The notes beneath the pieces are model-generated. The model did no database searches, was not told the DNA's origin, and saw only the letters and a list, made by a program, of their open reading frames with translations. A program made the translations under genes and the position numbers. This document shows, piece after piece, positions 30,430 to 39,165 of a stretch of 64,000 bases of DNA (positions are counted from its first letter, which is position 1; every line of letters begins with the position of its first letter). The stretch is from Metabacillus rhizolycopersici (GTDB lineage Bacteria > Bacillota > Bacilli > Bacillales > Bacillaceae): assembly GCF_020075705.1 (NCBI RefSeq), contig NZ_JAIQUM010000023.1, forward strand, positions 1 to 64,000. Direction: 5' to 3'.

Positions 30430-31053
30430 ATGATCGCCATTATCGATTATGGAATGGGCAATTTATATAGTGTCAGTAAAGCACTCGAGCGGATGAATGT
30501 TGATTATATTGTATCGAATGAAGAAGCAGTGCTCGAAAAAGCAGATGGCTATATCTTGCCGGGAGTCGGCGCGTTTAAAGATGCAATGGCGATTTTAAAT
30601 GAGTCAGGGCTAACAACCTTTATTCAGAAAATCGTTGCAGACGGTAAGCCGCTTTTAGGAATTTGCCTTGGCATGCAGCTTTTATTTGATGAAAGTGAGG
30701 AAAACGGAGTAACGAAAGGTTTATCGCTTTTATCAGGTAAGGTTGTAAAAATCCCAGAAACAACAAATGGAAGCACACTTAAAGTACCACATATGGGCTG
30801 GAATGAGTTGCAAATCCAGAATCAAAGTCCGTTGCTTTCAGAGATAAATGGCGGATATGCTTACTTTGTTCACTCTTATTATGTTGATTCAGAACAAAGC
30901 GACTCGCTATTAGCAACGGCTGATTACGGAGTTGATGTTCCAGCTGTTGTTGGAAAAGGCAATGTCTATGGCACCCAATTTCACCCTGAAAAAAGTAGTG
31001 AGCTCGGGTTAGACATTTTAAAAAATTATATTAACATTGTAGAAGGAGAATGA
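30430..31053 (+). CDS. hisH: imidazole glycerol phosphate synthase, glutaminase subunit
   Basis: Class I glutamine amidotransferase that supplies ammonia to HisF. 207 residues. Nucleophile motif [10 protein letters not shown], oxyanion strand region [12 protein letters not shown], and the His/Glu pair in [11 protein letters not shown] 30430 is one base after hisB; the stop overlaps the first ATG in front of hisA. Confidence 0.97.
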   Translation: MIAIIDYGMGNLYSVSKALERMNVDYIVSNEEAVLEKADGYILPGVGAFKDAMAILNESGLTTFIQKIVADGKPLLGICLGMQLLFDESEENGVTKGLSLLSGKVVKIPETTNGSTLKVPHMGWNELQIQNQSPLLSEINGGYAYFVHSYYVDSEQSDSLLATADYGVDVPAVVGKGNVYGTQFHPEKSSELGLDILKNYINIVEGE

Positions 31054-31055
31054 AG

Positions 31056-31793
31056 ATGAGCCAATTTATTATCTATCCTGCAATCGATATGCGCGGCGGC
31101 AAATGCGTACGATTGCTTCAAGGTGACTATAACAAAGAAACGGTATACGGCGATTCTCCTTTTGAGATGGCGAAGACTTTTGATGATCAAGGGGCTAGCT
31201 GGATCCATATGGTTGATCTTGATGGCGCAAAAGCAGGAAAGCTCGTGAATCATCAGTATGTCATTGATGCGGCAACAAAGCTAGCAGCTAAAATCCAAAT
31301 CGGTGGTGGAATCCGTACGGAAGCAGATGTTGAGTTCTATTTATCAAAAGGTGTTGATCGTGTTATTTTAGGTAGTGCAGCAATCTCAAATCCAGAATTC
31401 GTCAAAAAAATGCTTGCGACATATGGTGAGAAAATTGCAATTGGTATTGACGCGAAGGATGGCTATGTTTCAACAGAAGGTTGGTTAAATACATCAAATG
31501 TGAAGGCGACTGAACTCGGTAAAGAGCTTGCAGATGCAGGTGCCGAGGTATTTATTTTCACTGATATCGCGACAGATGGTATGCTTTCTGGACCAAACGT
31601 TGAAGCCATTGTTGAAATGGCAAAAGCAACGAAGAAGCAAGTGATTGCATCTGGTGGTGTAAGCTCGTTAAAGGATTTAGAAACGCTGTCTGAATATGAA
31701 CAAGACGGAGTAGCTGGCGCAATTGTCGGAAAGGCGCTATATACGAATCAGTTCAGTTTAACAGAGGCATTGAAGGTAGGAAGTGGATCATGA
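31056..31793 (+). CDS. hisA: ProFAR isomerase HisA
   Basis: Isomerises the aminoaldose ProFAR to PRFAR; TIM-barrel, 245 residues. N-terminal half-barrel [18 protein letters not shown] with catalytic Asp, second half [14 protein letters not shown] with the other catalytic Asp, and phosphate loops GGGIRT and ASGGVSS. Start at ATG 31056, about seven bases after AGAAGGAG; the ATG at 31050 is too close to that site. hisF begins inside its stop (ATGA). Confidence 0.97.
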   Translation: MSQFIIYPAIDMRGGKCVRLLQGDYNKETVYGDSPFEMAKTFDDQGASWIHMVDLDGAKAGKLVNHQYVIDAATKLAAKIQIGGGIRTEADVEFYLSKGVDRVILGSAAISNPEFVKKMLATYGEKIAIGIDAKDGYVSTEGWLNTSNVKATELGKELADAGAEVFIFTDIATDGMLSGPNVEAIVEMAKATKKQVIASGGVSSLKDLETLSEYEQDGVAGAIVGKALYTNQFSLTEALKVGSGS

Positions 31794-32548
31794 TCACAAA
31801 ACGGATTATTCCATGCTTAGATGTAAAAGATGGACGAGTTGTCAAAGGGATTCAGTTTTTAGGGTTAAGAGATGCTGGAGATCCTGTGGAGCTTGCGACA
31901 TTTTATGATCAGGAAGGTGCAGATGAGCTCGTTTTTCTTGATATTTCTGCGTCACATGAAGGTCGAAAAACGATGGTTGACGTCGTCGAGCAGGTAGCAG
32001 CACAGCTTGCGATTCCGTTTACGGTTGGTGGCGGCATCAATTCACTTGAGGATATGAAACGAATTCTCCGTGCGGGTGCAGATAAGGTTTCGTTAAATAC
32101 AGCAGCCTTACTAAATCCCGAGCTTATTTCAGAGGGAGCAGGCTTTTTCGGTTCTCAATGTATCGTTGTGGCGATTGATGCGAAGTATGATGAAGAATTA
32201 GGTAGCTGGCGCGTGTACACTCATGGTGGCAGAAAAGCGACAGAATGGGAAGTTGTCCAGTGGGCACAGGAGGCTGTTAACCGCGGTGCTGGTGAAATCC
32301 TACTAACAAGTATGGACAGTGATGGCGAGAAAAACGGCTTTAATCTTGCATTAAATAAAGCAGTAAGTGAAGCAGTATCGGTTCCTGTGATTGCCTCAGG
32401 TGGAGCAGGAAATGCCGAACACTTTTTACAAGCCTTTCAAGAAGGAAAAGCAGATGCAGCACTAGCAGCATCGATTTTCCACTATAAAGAAACATCTGTC
32501 AAAGAAGTGAAGGATTACTTAGACAAACAGGGGGTGAATGTGCGATGA
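31790..32548 (+). CDS. hisF: imidazole glycerol phosphate synthase, cyclase subunit
   Basis: TIM-barrel synthase that uses ammonia from HisH to form imidazole glycerol phosphate and AICAR. 252 residues; catalytic Asp in [15 protein letters not shown] and in [13 protein letters not shown], phosphate loops VGGGI and ASGGAG. It overlaps hisA and hisI by four bases each, so translation of the three is coupled. Confidence 0.97.
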   Translation: MITKRIIPCLDVKDGRVVKGIQFLGLRDAGDPVELATFYDQEGADELVFLDISASHEGRKTMVDVVEQVAAQLAIPFTVGGGINSLEDMKRILRAGADKVSLNTAALLNPELISEGAGFFGSQCIVVAIDAKYDEELGSWRVYTHGGRKATEWEVVQWAQEAVNRGAGEILLTSMDSDGEKNGFNLALNKAVSEAVSVPVIASGGAGNAEHFLQAFQEGKADAALAASIFHYKETSVKEVKDYLDKQGVNVR

Positions 32549-33174
32549 TTGAAAACATTAAATTTGATCAAAACGGGCTCGTCCCAGCAATCGTACAGGA
32601 TGCAGTGAGTAAAGAAGTACTAACATTAGCGTATATGAATGAGGAATCGTTGAAAAGAACGATAGAAACAAAGGAAACCTGGTTCTATAGTCGTTCAAGA
32701 CAAGAGCTTTGGCACAAAGGTGCTACATCTGGAAATACGCAAACTGTTGTTGAAATGAGATTTGACTGTGATCAGGATGCTATTTTAGTACTTGTTCAGC
32801 CTGCAGGTCCAGCGTGTCACACAGGCGCGTACACATGCTTTAATGAAACGATTGACCGCCAAGAAGTAGAGACCGCGCAAAATCGTTTCGAGATCTTAAA
32901 CACACTTGAAAAAACAATTGCCGAACGTGAAAGCGAACTTCCAGAAGGTTCTTATACCACATATCTATTTAATGAAGGTGTCGATAAAATTCTTAAAAAG
33001 GTTGGCGAAGAAGCTGCCGAAGTTATTATCGCTTCAAAAAATAGAGACCAAGAAGAACTAAAATGGGAAGTAGCCGATTTACTGTTCCACTTAATGGTTT
33101 TATTGAGAGAGCAGAAACTGCCATTAGATGAAGTGTTAAACGTGTTGGAGAAAAGACATTTATCGAAGGATTAA
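32545..33174 (+). CDS. hisI: bifunctional PR-AMP cyclohydrolase / PR-ATP pyrophosphatase
   Basis: Catalyses steps 2 and 3 of histidine synthesis; also called hisIE. 209 residues: cyclohydrolase domain about 1-115 with [18 protein letters not shown] and the metal-binding Cys/Asp residues DCDQDA and CHTG; pyrophosphatase domain about 120-209 with [12 protein letters not shown] and [11 protein letters not shown]. Last gene of the operon. Confidence 0.97.
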   Translation: MIENIKFDQNGLVPAIVQDAVSKEVLTLAYMNEESLKRTIETKETWFYSRSRQELWHKGATSGNTQTVVEMRFDCDQDAILVLVQPAGPACHTGAYTCFNETIDRQEVETAQNRFEILNTLEKTIAERESELPEGSYTTYLFNEGVDKILKKVGEEAAEVIIASKNRDQEELKWEVADLLFHLMVLLREQKLPLDEVLNVLEKRHLSKD

Positions 33175-33275
33175 CTTTTAAGATAAAGGCCCAAAATGGG
33201 TAACGGATTCGGTTATGAAGTAGAAAACTTTAATTCGTATCCTTATCCTCAGCTTAAATAAAAAGTATCTCGACA

Positions 33276-33617
33276 TTAAAATGATATTGATATTAAAAAA
33301 GCAGTGAAATTTATTTTCACTGCTTTTGTCGTTTTTATTCCTTGATTAAGAATCGCAGCAACAAATCCATCTACTTCTTTTTGCAAGAGTGCTATCCTAC
33401 CTAGACACAAGGCTCTTCCAGAATTATCTCTTGATTCGACTGAAAAAGAAGTTGTTACTCTAAAACGTTTTTTCAATATAGTTACATCTATTTCATCTCG
33501 ATTTATTGTTGCCACGTATTTTCCACCGGCGAATCCCTCTTGACCACCGATAATTTTTGCAAACTGTTGACAAATTGATTCATCATTAATCTCTGAAAAT
33601 TCATTCCCTCCTGTCAC
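33276..33617 (-). pseudogene. remnant of a DUF1259 (LppY/LpqO) family gene
   Basis: The leftward frame encodes up to 113 residues; the middle part (ICQQFAKIIGGQEGFAGGKY, RFRVTTSFSVESRD, RIALLQKEVDGFVAAILNQGIK) resembles the N-terminal half of DUF1259 proteins, whose function is unknown. Where the family continues from GIK into a TA(V/I)HNH motif and the rest of the domain, this frame turns into the terminator hairpin sequence and stops. The true family protein is roughly twice as long in my memory. An AGGAGG near the left end points to an ATG in another frame. Probably a truncated gene. Confidence 0.6.
33294..33327. terminator. bidirectional Rho-independent terminator after hisI
   Basis: AAAGCAGTGAAA/TTTCACTGCTTT perfect stem with a short loop. 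It has a T run on the right for rightward transcripts and an A run on the left, which gives T for leftward ones. It closes the his operon and would end the leftward DUF1259 remnant. Confidence 0.85.
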
Positions 33618-33640
33618 TAGTAGGTTATGAATTTTTGGAT

Positions 33641-33657
33641 ATGTCCAAAATGGACAT
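33641..33657. promoter_or_regulatory. perfect short palindrome upstream of the DUF1259 remnant
   Basis: ATGTCCA-AAA-TGGACAT: seven-base arms with a three-base centre, 24 bases before the leftward remnant. It has the look of a repressor operator. The regulator is not known. Confidence 0.5.
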
Positions 33658-34032
33658 GAATCTATTCGGTTACAAAAAATGATGTTGGTAAACTAACGAA
33701 CGTAGTCCTTTAACAATTGGTGCACACGATTCTTTAGCTCATAAATAGCAAGAATCATTCCTCTCACAAAAGTTGAAAATAAAAGCTGTTATAGAAGGAC
33801 GTTCAAAAAGTCCGGGAAAAATAGCTTTCACATCACTAAGTTAATTTGTTTATCCGTTACTCACCTAATTAATTAGCATACGCTCCACTACTGTAATTTT
33901 CGTTGTATTGATCTGTTCGACTCTTTTTGTCCACCTATTTGAACAAGCTCTAAAATTAAAAAAATCACCATCTAAAAAGTATGGATAAATTTTAGATTAT
34001 ATGGAAAAAGCTTATCACTTCCCCTAGAAACG
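33658..34032. other. intergenic region left of the glycan locus
   Basis: No gene recognised. A short segment at about 33799-33830 (GGACGTTCAAAAAGTCCGGG) contains a GGAC/GTCC inverted pair and may be a repeat relic. Confidence 0.35.
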
Positions 34033-34067
34033 TTGACTATTGACTTGTTGAAACTTATCGTTAATGT
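34033..34067 (+). promoter_or_regulatory. candidate promoter of the ROK-GH38-GH125-GH85 unit
   Basis: Two overlapping options: TTGACT (34033) with a 17-base spacer to TATCGT, or TTGACT (34040) with a 16-base spacer to TAATGT. A poor CcpA-site-like sequence (TAGAAACGTTGACT) overlaps the first -35. Neither -10 is strong, as expected if an activator is needed. Confidence 0.35.
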
Positions 34068-34095
34068 GAAGAAAAGTGGAAGGAGGCTATTGAAT

Positions 34096-35049
34096 ATGAA
34101 AACTGCTATTGGCATTGATATTGGGGGAACGAAAATAGCGATTGGCGTTGTACAAGAAGATGGGAAAGTCTTAGCAACAAATGAATTTCCGACCAGAGTA
34201 GAATATGGTCCAGACTATGCTACTGACTTGATTGTTTCGTGTGTAGAAGAATTCATGCAACAATTCCCAACGGTCACAGGAATCGGTATAGGTGCTCCGG
34301 GTCCTCTAGATTCGAAACAAGGAAAGGTACTAAATCCACCCAATTTAAAATCATGGCATGGCTATCCGTTAGCGCGAAGAATTGGGAGCGCTTTCCGAGT
34401 GCCGGTGAAAATGTTGAATGATGCAGATGCTGCAACATTTGGAGAGTATTTTTTTACATTTAGAGACACATATAAACACGTCCTCTATGTAACCGTCAGT
34501 ACTGGTGTTGGTGGGGGAATTATTATAAATAGTTCATTATATGAGGGTGCCTTATCTGGAGCTGGTGAAATTGGGCATAGTGTAGTACAGAGGGAAGGTC
34601 CTGTCTGTGGTTGCGGGAAACAGGGGTGTTTGGAGGCACTTGCGTCTGGGACTGCTTTGAACCGTATTTGGAAAGAAAGAATGGCAGCAGTAGGAAAACC
34701 AGTAGACCCAAATTGGAATAGTAAAGATCTCTTTGCTCACTTCGATAAAAATGATCCTATTGCCCAATCGGTTGTTGAGGAGGCTTCCACTCATTTAGCA
34801 TTGGGTCTCAGTCAAGTAATTCAAGCATTGAATCCTGAGTTGCTAATATTAGGTGGTGGTGTCATCATCGGACAGCCGTCATTTTATGAAATGGTTTATG
34901 AAAAACTACCAAGTTATCTTTTAGACCAACATAGCCAATTACTAACGATAGAAAAAGCTAGGCATGGTACATTGGCGGGAGTAATGGGAGCTGCGGCTAT
35001 TATCCTATCTAAGGATGAAGATATAGGAGGGAAACAAAATGGAATCTAA
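34096..35049 (+). CDS. ROK-family sugar kinase with zinc motif
   Basis: ATP-dependent hexose kinase of the ROK family, 317 residues. Phosphate-binding motif DIGGTK (8-13), catalytic Asp109 in LNDAD, and the ROK zinc site His161 with CGCGKQGC (171-178). Glucokinase is the closest named activity, but ROK kinases phosphorylate glucose, mannose, GlcNAc or ManNAc and sequence alone does not decide. It is the first gene of the glycan locus and overlaps the GH38 gene by 11 bases; a ROK gene precedes GH38 and GH125 in the same order in the pneumococcal N-glycan locus. I infer mannose or GlcNAc as substrate. ATG 34096 follows GGAGG. Confidence 0.9.
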   Translation: MKTAIGIDIGGTKIAIGVVQEDGKVLATNEFPTRVEYGPDYATDLIVSCVEEFMQQFPTVTGIGIGAPGPLDSKQGKVLNPPNLKSWHGYPLARRIGSAFRVPVKMLNDADAATFGEYFFTFRDTYKHVLYVTVSTGVGGGIIINSSLYEGALSGAGEIGHSVVQREGPVCGCGKQGCLEALASGTALNRIWKERMAAVGKPVDPNWNSKDLFAHFDKNDPIAQSVVEEASTHLALGLSQVIQALNPELLILGGGVIIGQPSFYEMVYEKLPSYLLDQHSQLLTIEKARHGTLAGVMGAAAIILSKDEDIGGKQNGI

Positions 35050-37756
35050 GACTACTGCGCATATTATTTCTCACTCCCACTGGGATCGGGAATGGTATAT
35101 GTCTTTTGAAAAACATCGTTACTACTTAGTAAAGTTAATGGATACACTAATCGATTTGTTTGAAAAGGGAGAAGATTTTCAGAGTTTTCACTTGGATGGA
35201 CAAACGATTATTTTAGAAGATTATTTCCAAATTCGTCCTGATAAAAAAGAAATAGTTAAGAAGTTAATACAAGAAAAAAAGCTTCATATTGGTCCTTGGT
35301 ATGTGTTACAAGACGCATTTTTAACAAGCTCTGAAGCGAATGTCAGAAATATGTTGTACGGTTTACAAGATGCGAAGGAATACGGTGCTGTGTCAAAGTT
35401 AGGGTACTTCCCGGATACATTTGGTATTTACGGACAAGCACCTCAATTGCTTCTGCAAGCTGATATTAAAACTGCTGCGTTTGGGAGAGGTGTAAAACCA
35501 ACAGGCTTTAATAATATGGTGAGCGATACGAAAACATTTGAATCGCCATATTCAGAACTTAAGTGGGAGTCGCCAGATGGTTCGGCGGTGCTTGGAGTAT
35601 TGTTTGCGAATTGGTATTCAAACGGCAATGAAGTACCTGTAGATAAAGAGAGTGCTAAAACGTATTGGGAAACAAAGCTAGCTGATGCTAAGAAATATTC
35701 TTCAACACCACATCTTCTTTTCATGAATGGGTGTGATCATCAACCAGTTCAAGTGGATATAGGTGAAGCAATCAAAGTGGCTGAAGAACTTTTCCCAGAT
35801 ACTACGTTTATACATTCTAGTTTTGATGAATATTTAGAAGCACTTCAGCACTCATTACCAGAACAACTCCAGACGGTAACAGGTGAATTGCGAAATCAAC
35901 TGACAGATGGGTGGTCAACGCTTGTAAATACAGCCTCTGCTCGCATTTATTTAAAGCAGATGAATCAAGAGAGTCAAACACTATTAGAAAAAGTGGCTGA
36001 GCCACTATCTGTGTTTTCATATTTACTTGGTCATGAATATCCACGTGATTATTTACGTTATGCATGGAAAACTTTGATGGAAAATCATCCACATGACAGT
36101 ATTTGCGGTTGTAGTGTAGATGAAGTACACCGAGAAATGGTAACCCGTTTTGAGAAGGTTCAGCAGACTGCAGAAACTATTATCGAGGAAAAAGCCAATG
36201 AAGTTGTATCTCATATTTCAACGAAACAAAGTGGTATTGATGAGGATATGATTCCAGTTGTCGTTTTTAACACATCAGGAAATACACGAGATGTGGTTAT
36301 CGAAAAGGAAGTTGAACTAGAAAAAGTCTATTTTTCAGAGATGCCTTTTTCAGAGATTCCAGATTTTCTTCGTTCGAAGGATTTACCTAGTATTCATTTG
36401 GTTGATAAGAATGGCACGGAACATGTCTGTAAAACAGAGGATCTTGGTATTCGGTTTGGATATGACCTACCTGAGGATGGTTTCCGACGTCCATATTATG
36501 CAAGAACGATCAAATTAACATTCCTAGCTGAATCTCTTCCGGGCTATGGGTATAAAACATATTATATTAAACTTGCCACGGAAACGAACTTGAATGAACA
36601 GCCATCGATTAATCGAGGTGCTCATGAAATGGAGAATGAATATGTCCATTTATTGATTCATGAAAATGGTTCGTATACATTGACTGACAAACAGACTGGG
36701 AAAACTTTTGAAGGTTTAGGAATCTATGAAAATAGCGGTGACATTGGTAACGAATATATGTTTAGAAAGCCGAATGGTGAAGTTCCACTTACTACGAAAG
36801 ATTTGAAGGCAGAGATAAGAGTAGTTGAAGACCATTCATTACGTTCCGTTATAGAACTTGTTCATGAGTGGGAGATTCCAAAAGAAGCCGATGAACAATT
36901 TCAACAAGAAAAGGAACGATTAGTTTGGCATAAGGACAGACAATCAGGTCGATCTTCTGAAAATGTAACCATTCGTTTAACTACACATATTCAGTTAGAT
37001 CAAAAAGCGAAGGGACCTTCTGTTAAGGTTACAATTGAAAACCAAGCAAAGGATCATCGTTTACGTGTTCTTTTCCCAACGAATTTAACTACGAATGAAC
37101 ACTACGCAGATAGTATTTTTGAAGTAGTAAAACGTCCTAATACTCCTGAAAGAGAGTGGGAGAATCCGAGCTTCGATCATCATCAACAGGCTTTTGTAAG
37201 TGTAACAGATGGTAAGCATGGGATGACAATTGCAAATAAAGGATTGCATGAGTATGAAATCCTTGAGGAACAACAAACAATCGCCGTTACGATTCTACGT
37301 TCAACTTCTGAGTTAGGGGATTGGGGTCTATTTCCGACACCAGAGGCTCAATGTATTGGAACGTACCAAGCAGAATGGATGGTTATCCCTCACGAGGGGA
37401 CTGTGGTTGAGTCAGAGGCGTTCAAAGAGGCGTATGACTTCCAAGTACCTGTGATTGCTGTACAAACAGATGTGCATGAGGGGATACTTCCAACCGAAAA
37501 GACATTTTTCACTTGGGAAGGTAAATCGTTAGCAATCTCTTCTATTAAATTAGCGGAGGAAAGAGATGATGTAATTGCTCGTTGGTTTAACACATCTGAA
37601 AAAGAAACAATGATAATTGCTCAACCAATGCAAGGTACAACTAGTTATAAGAGTACGATCATTGAGAGTGTGAAAGAGCAGTATGAAAATACGCAAATTC
37701 AAGAAAAAGTAAAACCATTTGAAATTATTAGCCTTGGATGGCAAGTGAAGGAGTGA
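35039..37756 (+). CDS. GH38 alpha-mannosidase (streptococcal SpGH38-like)
   Basis: Zinc-dependent retaining exo-alpha-mannosidase, 905 residues, no signal peptide, so cytoplasmic. Zinc/active-site residues His14 and Asp16 in SHSHWDREW, the nucleophile and ligand Asp126 in LGYFPDTFG, and a further His in NHPHDSICGC are all present. Length and motifs fit the group of Streptococcus pyogenes SpGH38, which prefers alpha-1,3-linked mannose. It overlaps the ROK gene and is followed after five bases by GH125, the same trio as in streptococci. Probable role: removing alpha-1,3 branches from imported N-glycan fragments. Confidence 0.93.
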   Translation: MESKTTAHIISHSHWDREWYMSFEKHRYYLVKLMDTLIDLFEKGEDFQSFHLDGQTIILEDYFQIRPDKKEIVKKLIQEKKLHIGPWYVLQDAFLTSSEANVRNMLYGLQDAKEYGAVSKLGYFPDTFGIYGQAPQLLLQADIKTAAFGRGVKPTGFNNMVSDTKTFESPYSELKWESPDGSAVLGVLFANWYSNGNEVPVDKESAKTYWETKLADAKKYSSTPHLLFMNGCDHQPVQVDIGEAIKVAEELFPDTTFIHSSFDEYLEALQHSLPEQLQTVTGELRNQLTDGWSTLVNTASARIYLKQMNQESQTLLEKVAEPLSVFSYLLGHEYPRDYLRYAWKTLMENHPHDSICGCSVDEVHREMVTRFEKVQQTAETIIEEKANEVVSHISTKQSGIDEDMIPVVVFNTSGNTRDVVIEKEVELEKVYFSEMPFSEIPDFLRSKDLPSIHLVDKNGTEHVCKTEDLGIRFGYDLPEDGFRRPYYARTIKLTFLAESLPGYGYKTYYIKLATETNLNEQPSINRGAHEMENEYVHLLIHENGSYTLTDKQTGKTFEGLGIYENSGDIGNEYMFRKPNGEVPLTTKDLKAEIRVVEDHSLRSVIELVHEWEIPKEADEQFQQEKERLVWHKDRQSGRSSENVTIRLTTHIQLDQKAKGPSVKVTIENQAKDHRLRVLFPTNLTTNEHYADSIFEVVKRPNTPEREWENPSFDHHQQAFVSVTDGKHGMTIANKGLHEYEILEEQQTIAVTILRSTSELGDWGLFPTPEAQCIGTYQAEWMVIPHEGTVVESEAFKEAYDFQVPVIAVQTDVHEGILPTEKTFFTWEGKSLAISSIKLAEERDDVIARWFNTSEKETMIIAQPMQGTTSYKSTIIESVKEQYENTQIQEKVKPFEIISLGWQVKE

Positions 37757-37761
37757 AGGTA

Positions 37762-39090
37762 ATGAACACTGAAACAACAATCCCACAATCATTATCACGT
37801 TTAATTGAAAAGGTGAAGGAGCATTTTCCTGAAGATAAAAAACTTCAGGAAATGTTTGAACAATGTTTTGTTAATACGTATGAAACAACATTAAAGCCAC
37901 AAGAGGATGGAACAACATTTGTTATTACAGGTGATATTCCAGCAATGTGGTTAAGAGATTCTGCTGCCCAAGTACGTCCATATCTACTTGCTGCTGAAGA
38001 AGACGAAGAAATGGCGAAACTAATTGAAGGTGTTGTCCGTCGTCAAATGAACTATATCGTTCATGACCCATATGCAAATGCTTTCAATGAAATCGCTAAT
38101 GGAAAAGGCCATCAAGAGGATAAAACGGATATGTCACCAATGACATGGGAACGTAAGTATGAAATTGACTCACTTTGCTATCCGATTCAACTTGCTTATC
38201 TTTTATGGAAGTCAACTGGAAGAACGTCCTACTTTGATGACACATTTATTAAAGCATTAAATCAGATTTTGCGTGTTTGGAAAGTAGAACAAAATCATGA
38301 GGATGAATCATCATATAGCTTTGAAAGAATGGATGTAAGACAATCAGATACTCTGAACAGAGATGGAAAAGGATCTAAAACTGCGAGAACAGGAATGACT
38401 TGGAGTGGATTTAGACCAAGTGATGATGCTTGTCTATATGGTTATTTAGTACCTGCAAATATGTTTGCGGTAGTAGTACTAGGTTATGCGTCAGAGATTT
38501 GTAAAGAAGTTTTAAAAGACGAAGGTCTTGCAAAGCAATGTGAGCAACTAGCTTCTGAGATAAAAGAAGGAATAGAAAAATTTGCAGTGTTAGATCATCC
38601 GATTTATGGAGATTTATATGTCTATGAAACAGATGGAATGGGTAGATGTAATCTTATGGATGATGCGAACGTTCCTAGTTTACTAGCAGCTCCATATCTT
38701 GGCTGGTGCCAATTTGATGATAAAACCTATCAGAATACTCGTAGCTTTTTATTAAGTAGGGATAATCCATACTTTTATGAAGGAAAAGTGGCCAATGGAA
38801 TTGGAAGTCCCCATACACCAGATCATTATATTTGGCATATTGCATTAGCAATTGAGGGGATGACATCTACAGATGCTTCTGATAAAAAGAGAATTTTGGA
38901 GATGATGAAGCAGTCAGATGGTGGAACTGGATTTATGCATGAGGGCTTTAATGCAGATCAACCAGAAGAATTTACGAGAGAGTGGTTCTCATGGGCAAAT
39001 TCGATGTTTAGTGAATTTGTATTAAGTTTATGTGGTTTTGCAGTTAAAGGTAGTCCGCTTTATAAAAAGCTACAAGAAAACAGCATCTAA
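37762..39090 (+). CDS. GH125 exo-alpha-1,6-mannosidase
   Basis: Metal-independent, inverting alpha-mannosidase family (formerly DUF1237) that removes non-reducing alpha-1,6-linked mannose. 442 residues, no signal peptide. Family signature GDIPAMWLRDSAAQVRPYL at 57-75, then NEIANGKGHQEDKTDM, TGMTWSGFRPSDD and MDDANVPSLLAAPYLGW. ATG 37762 follows AAGGAG at eight bases. Complements the neighbouring GH38 enzymes, which handle other linkages; the two genes are adjacent in streptococcal N-glycan loci as well. Confidence 0.95.
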   Translation: MNTETTIPQSLSRLIEKVKEHFPEDKKLQEMFEQCFVNTYETTLKPQEDGTTFVITGDIPAMWLRDSAAQVRPYLLAAEEDEEMAKLIEGVVRRQMNYIVHDPYANAFNEIANGKGHQEDKTDMSPMTWERKYEIDSLCYPIQLAYLLWKSTGRTSYFDDTFIKALNQILRVWKVEQNHEDESSYSFERMDVRQSDTLNRDGKGSKTARTGMTWSGFRPSDDACLYGYLVPANMFAVVVLGYASEICKEVLKDEGLAKQCEQLASEIKEGIEKFAVLDHPIYGDLYVYETDGMGRCNLMDDANVPSLLAAPYLGWCQFDDKTYQNTRSFLLSRDNPYFYEGKVANGIGSPHTPDHYIWHIALAIEGMTSTDASDKKRILEMMKQSDGGTGFMHEGFNADQPEEFTREWFSWANSMFSEFVLSLCGFAVKGSPLYKKLQENSI

Positions 39091-39165
39091 GTTAAGAAAC
39101 ATTACCGCATCTTGGTTGTTACAGAGGTTGGAGAAAATGATCTTAATAACAGGAGTGGAAATTTG

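Noticed and set aside
34025..34038. CcpA (cre) site TAGAAACGTTGACT before the first ROK gene
   Set aside because: Three mismatches at defined consensus positions; too weak to call.
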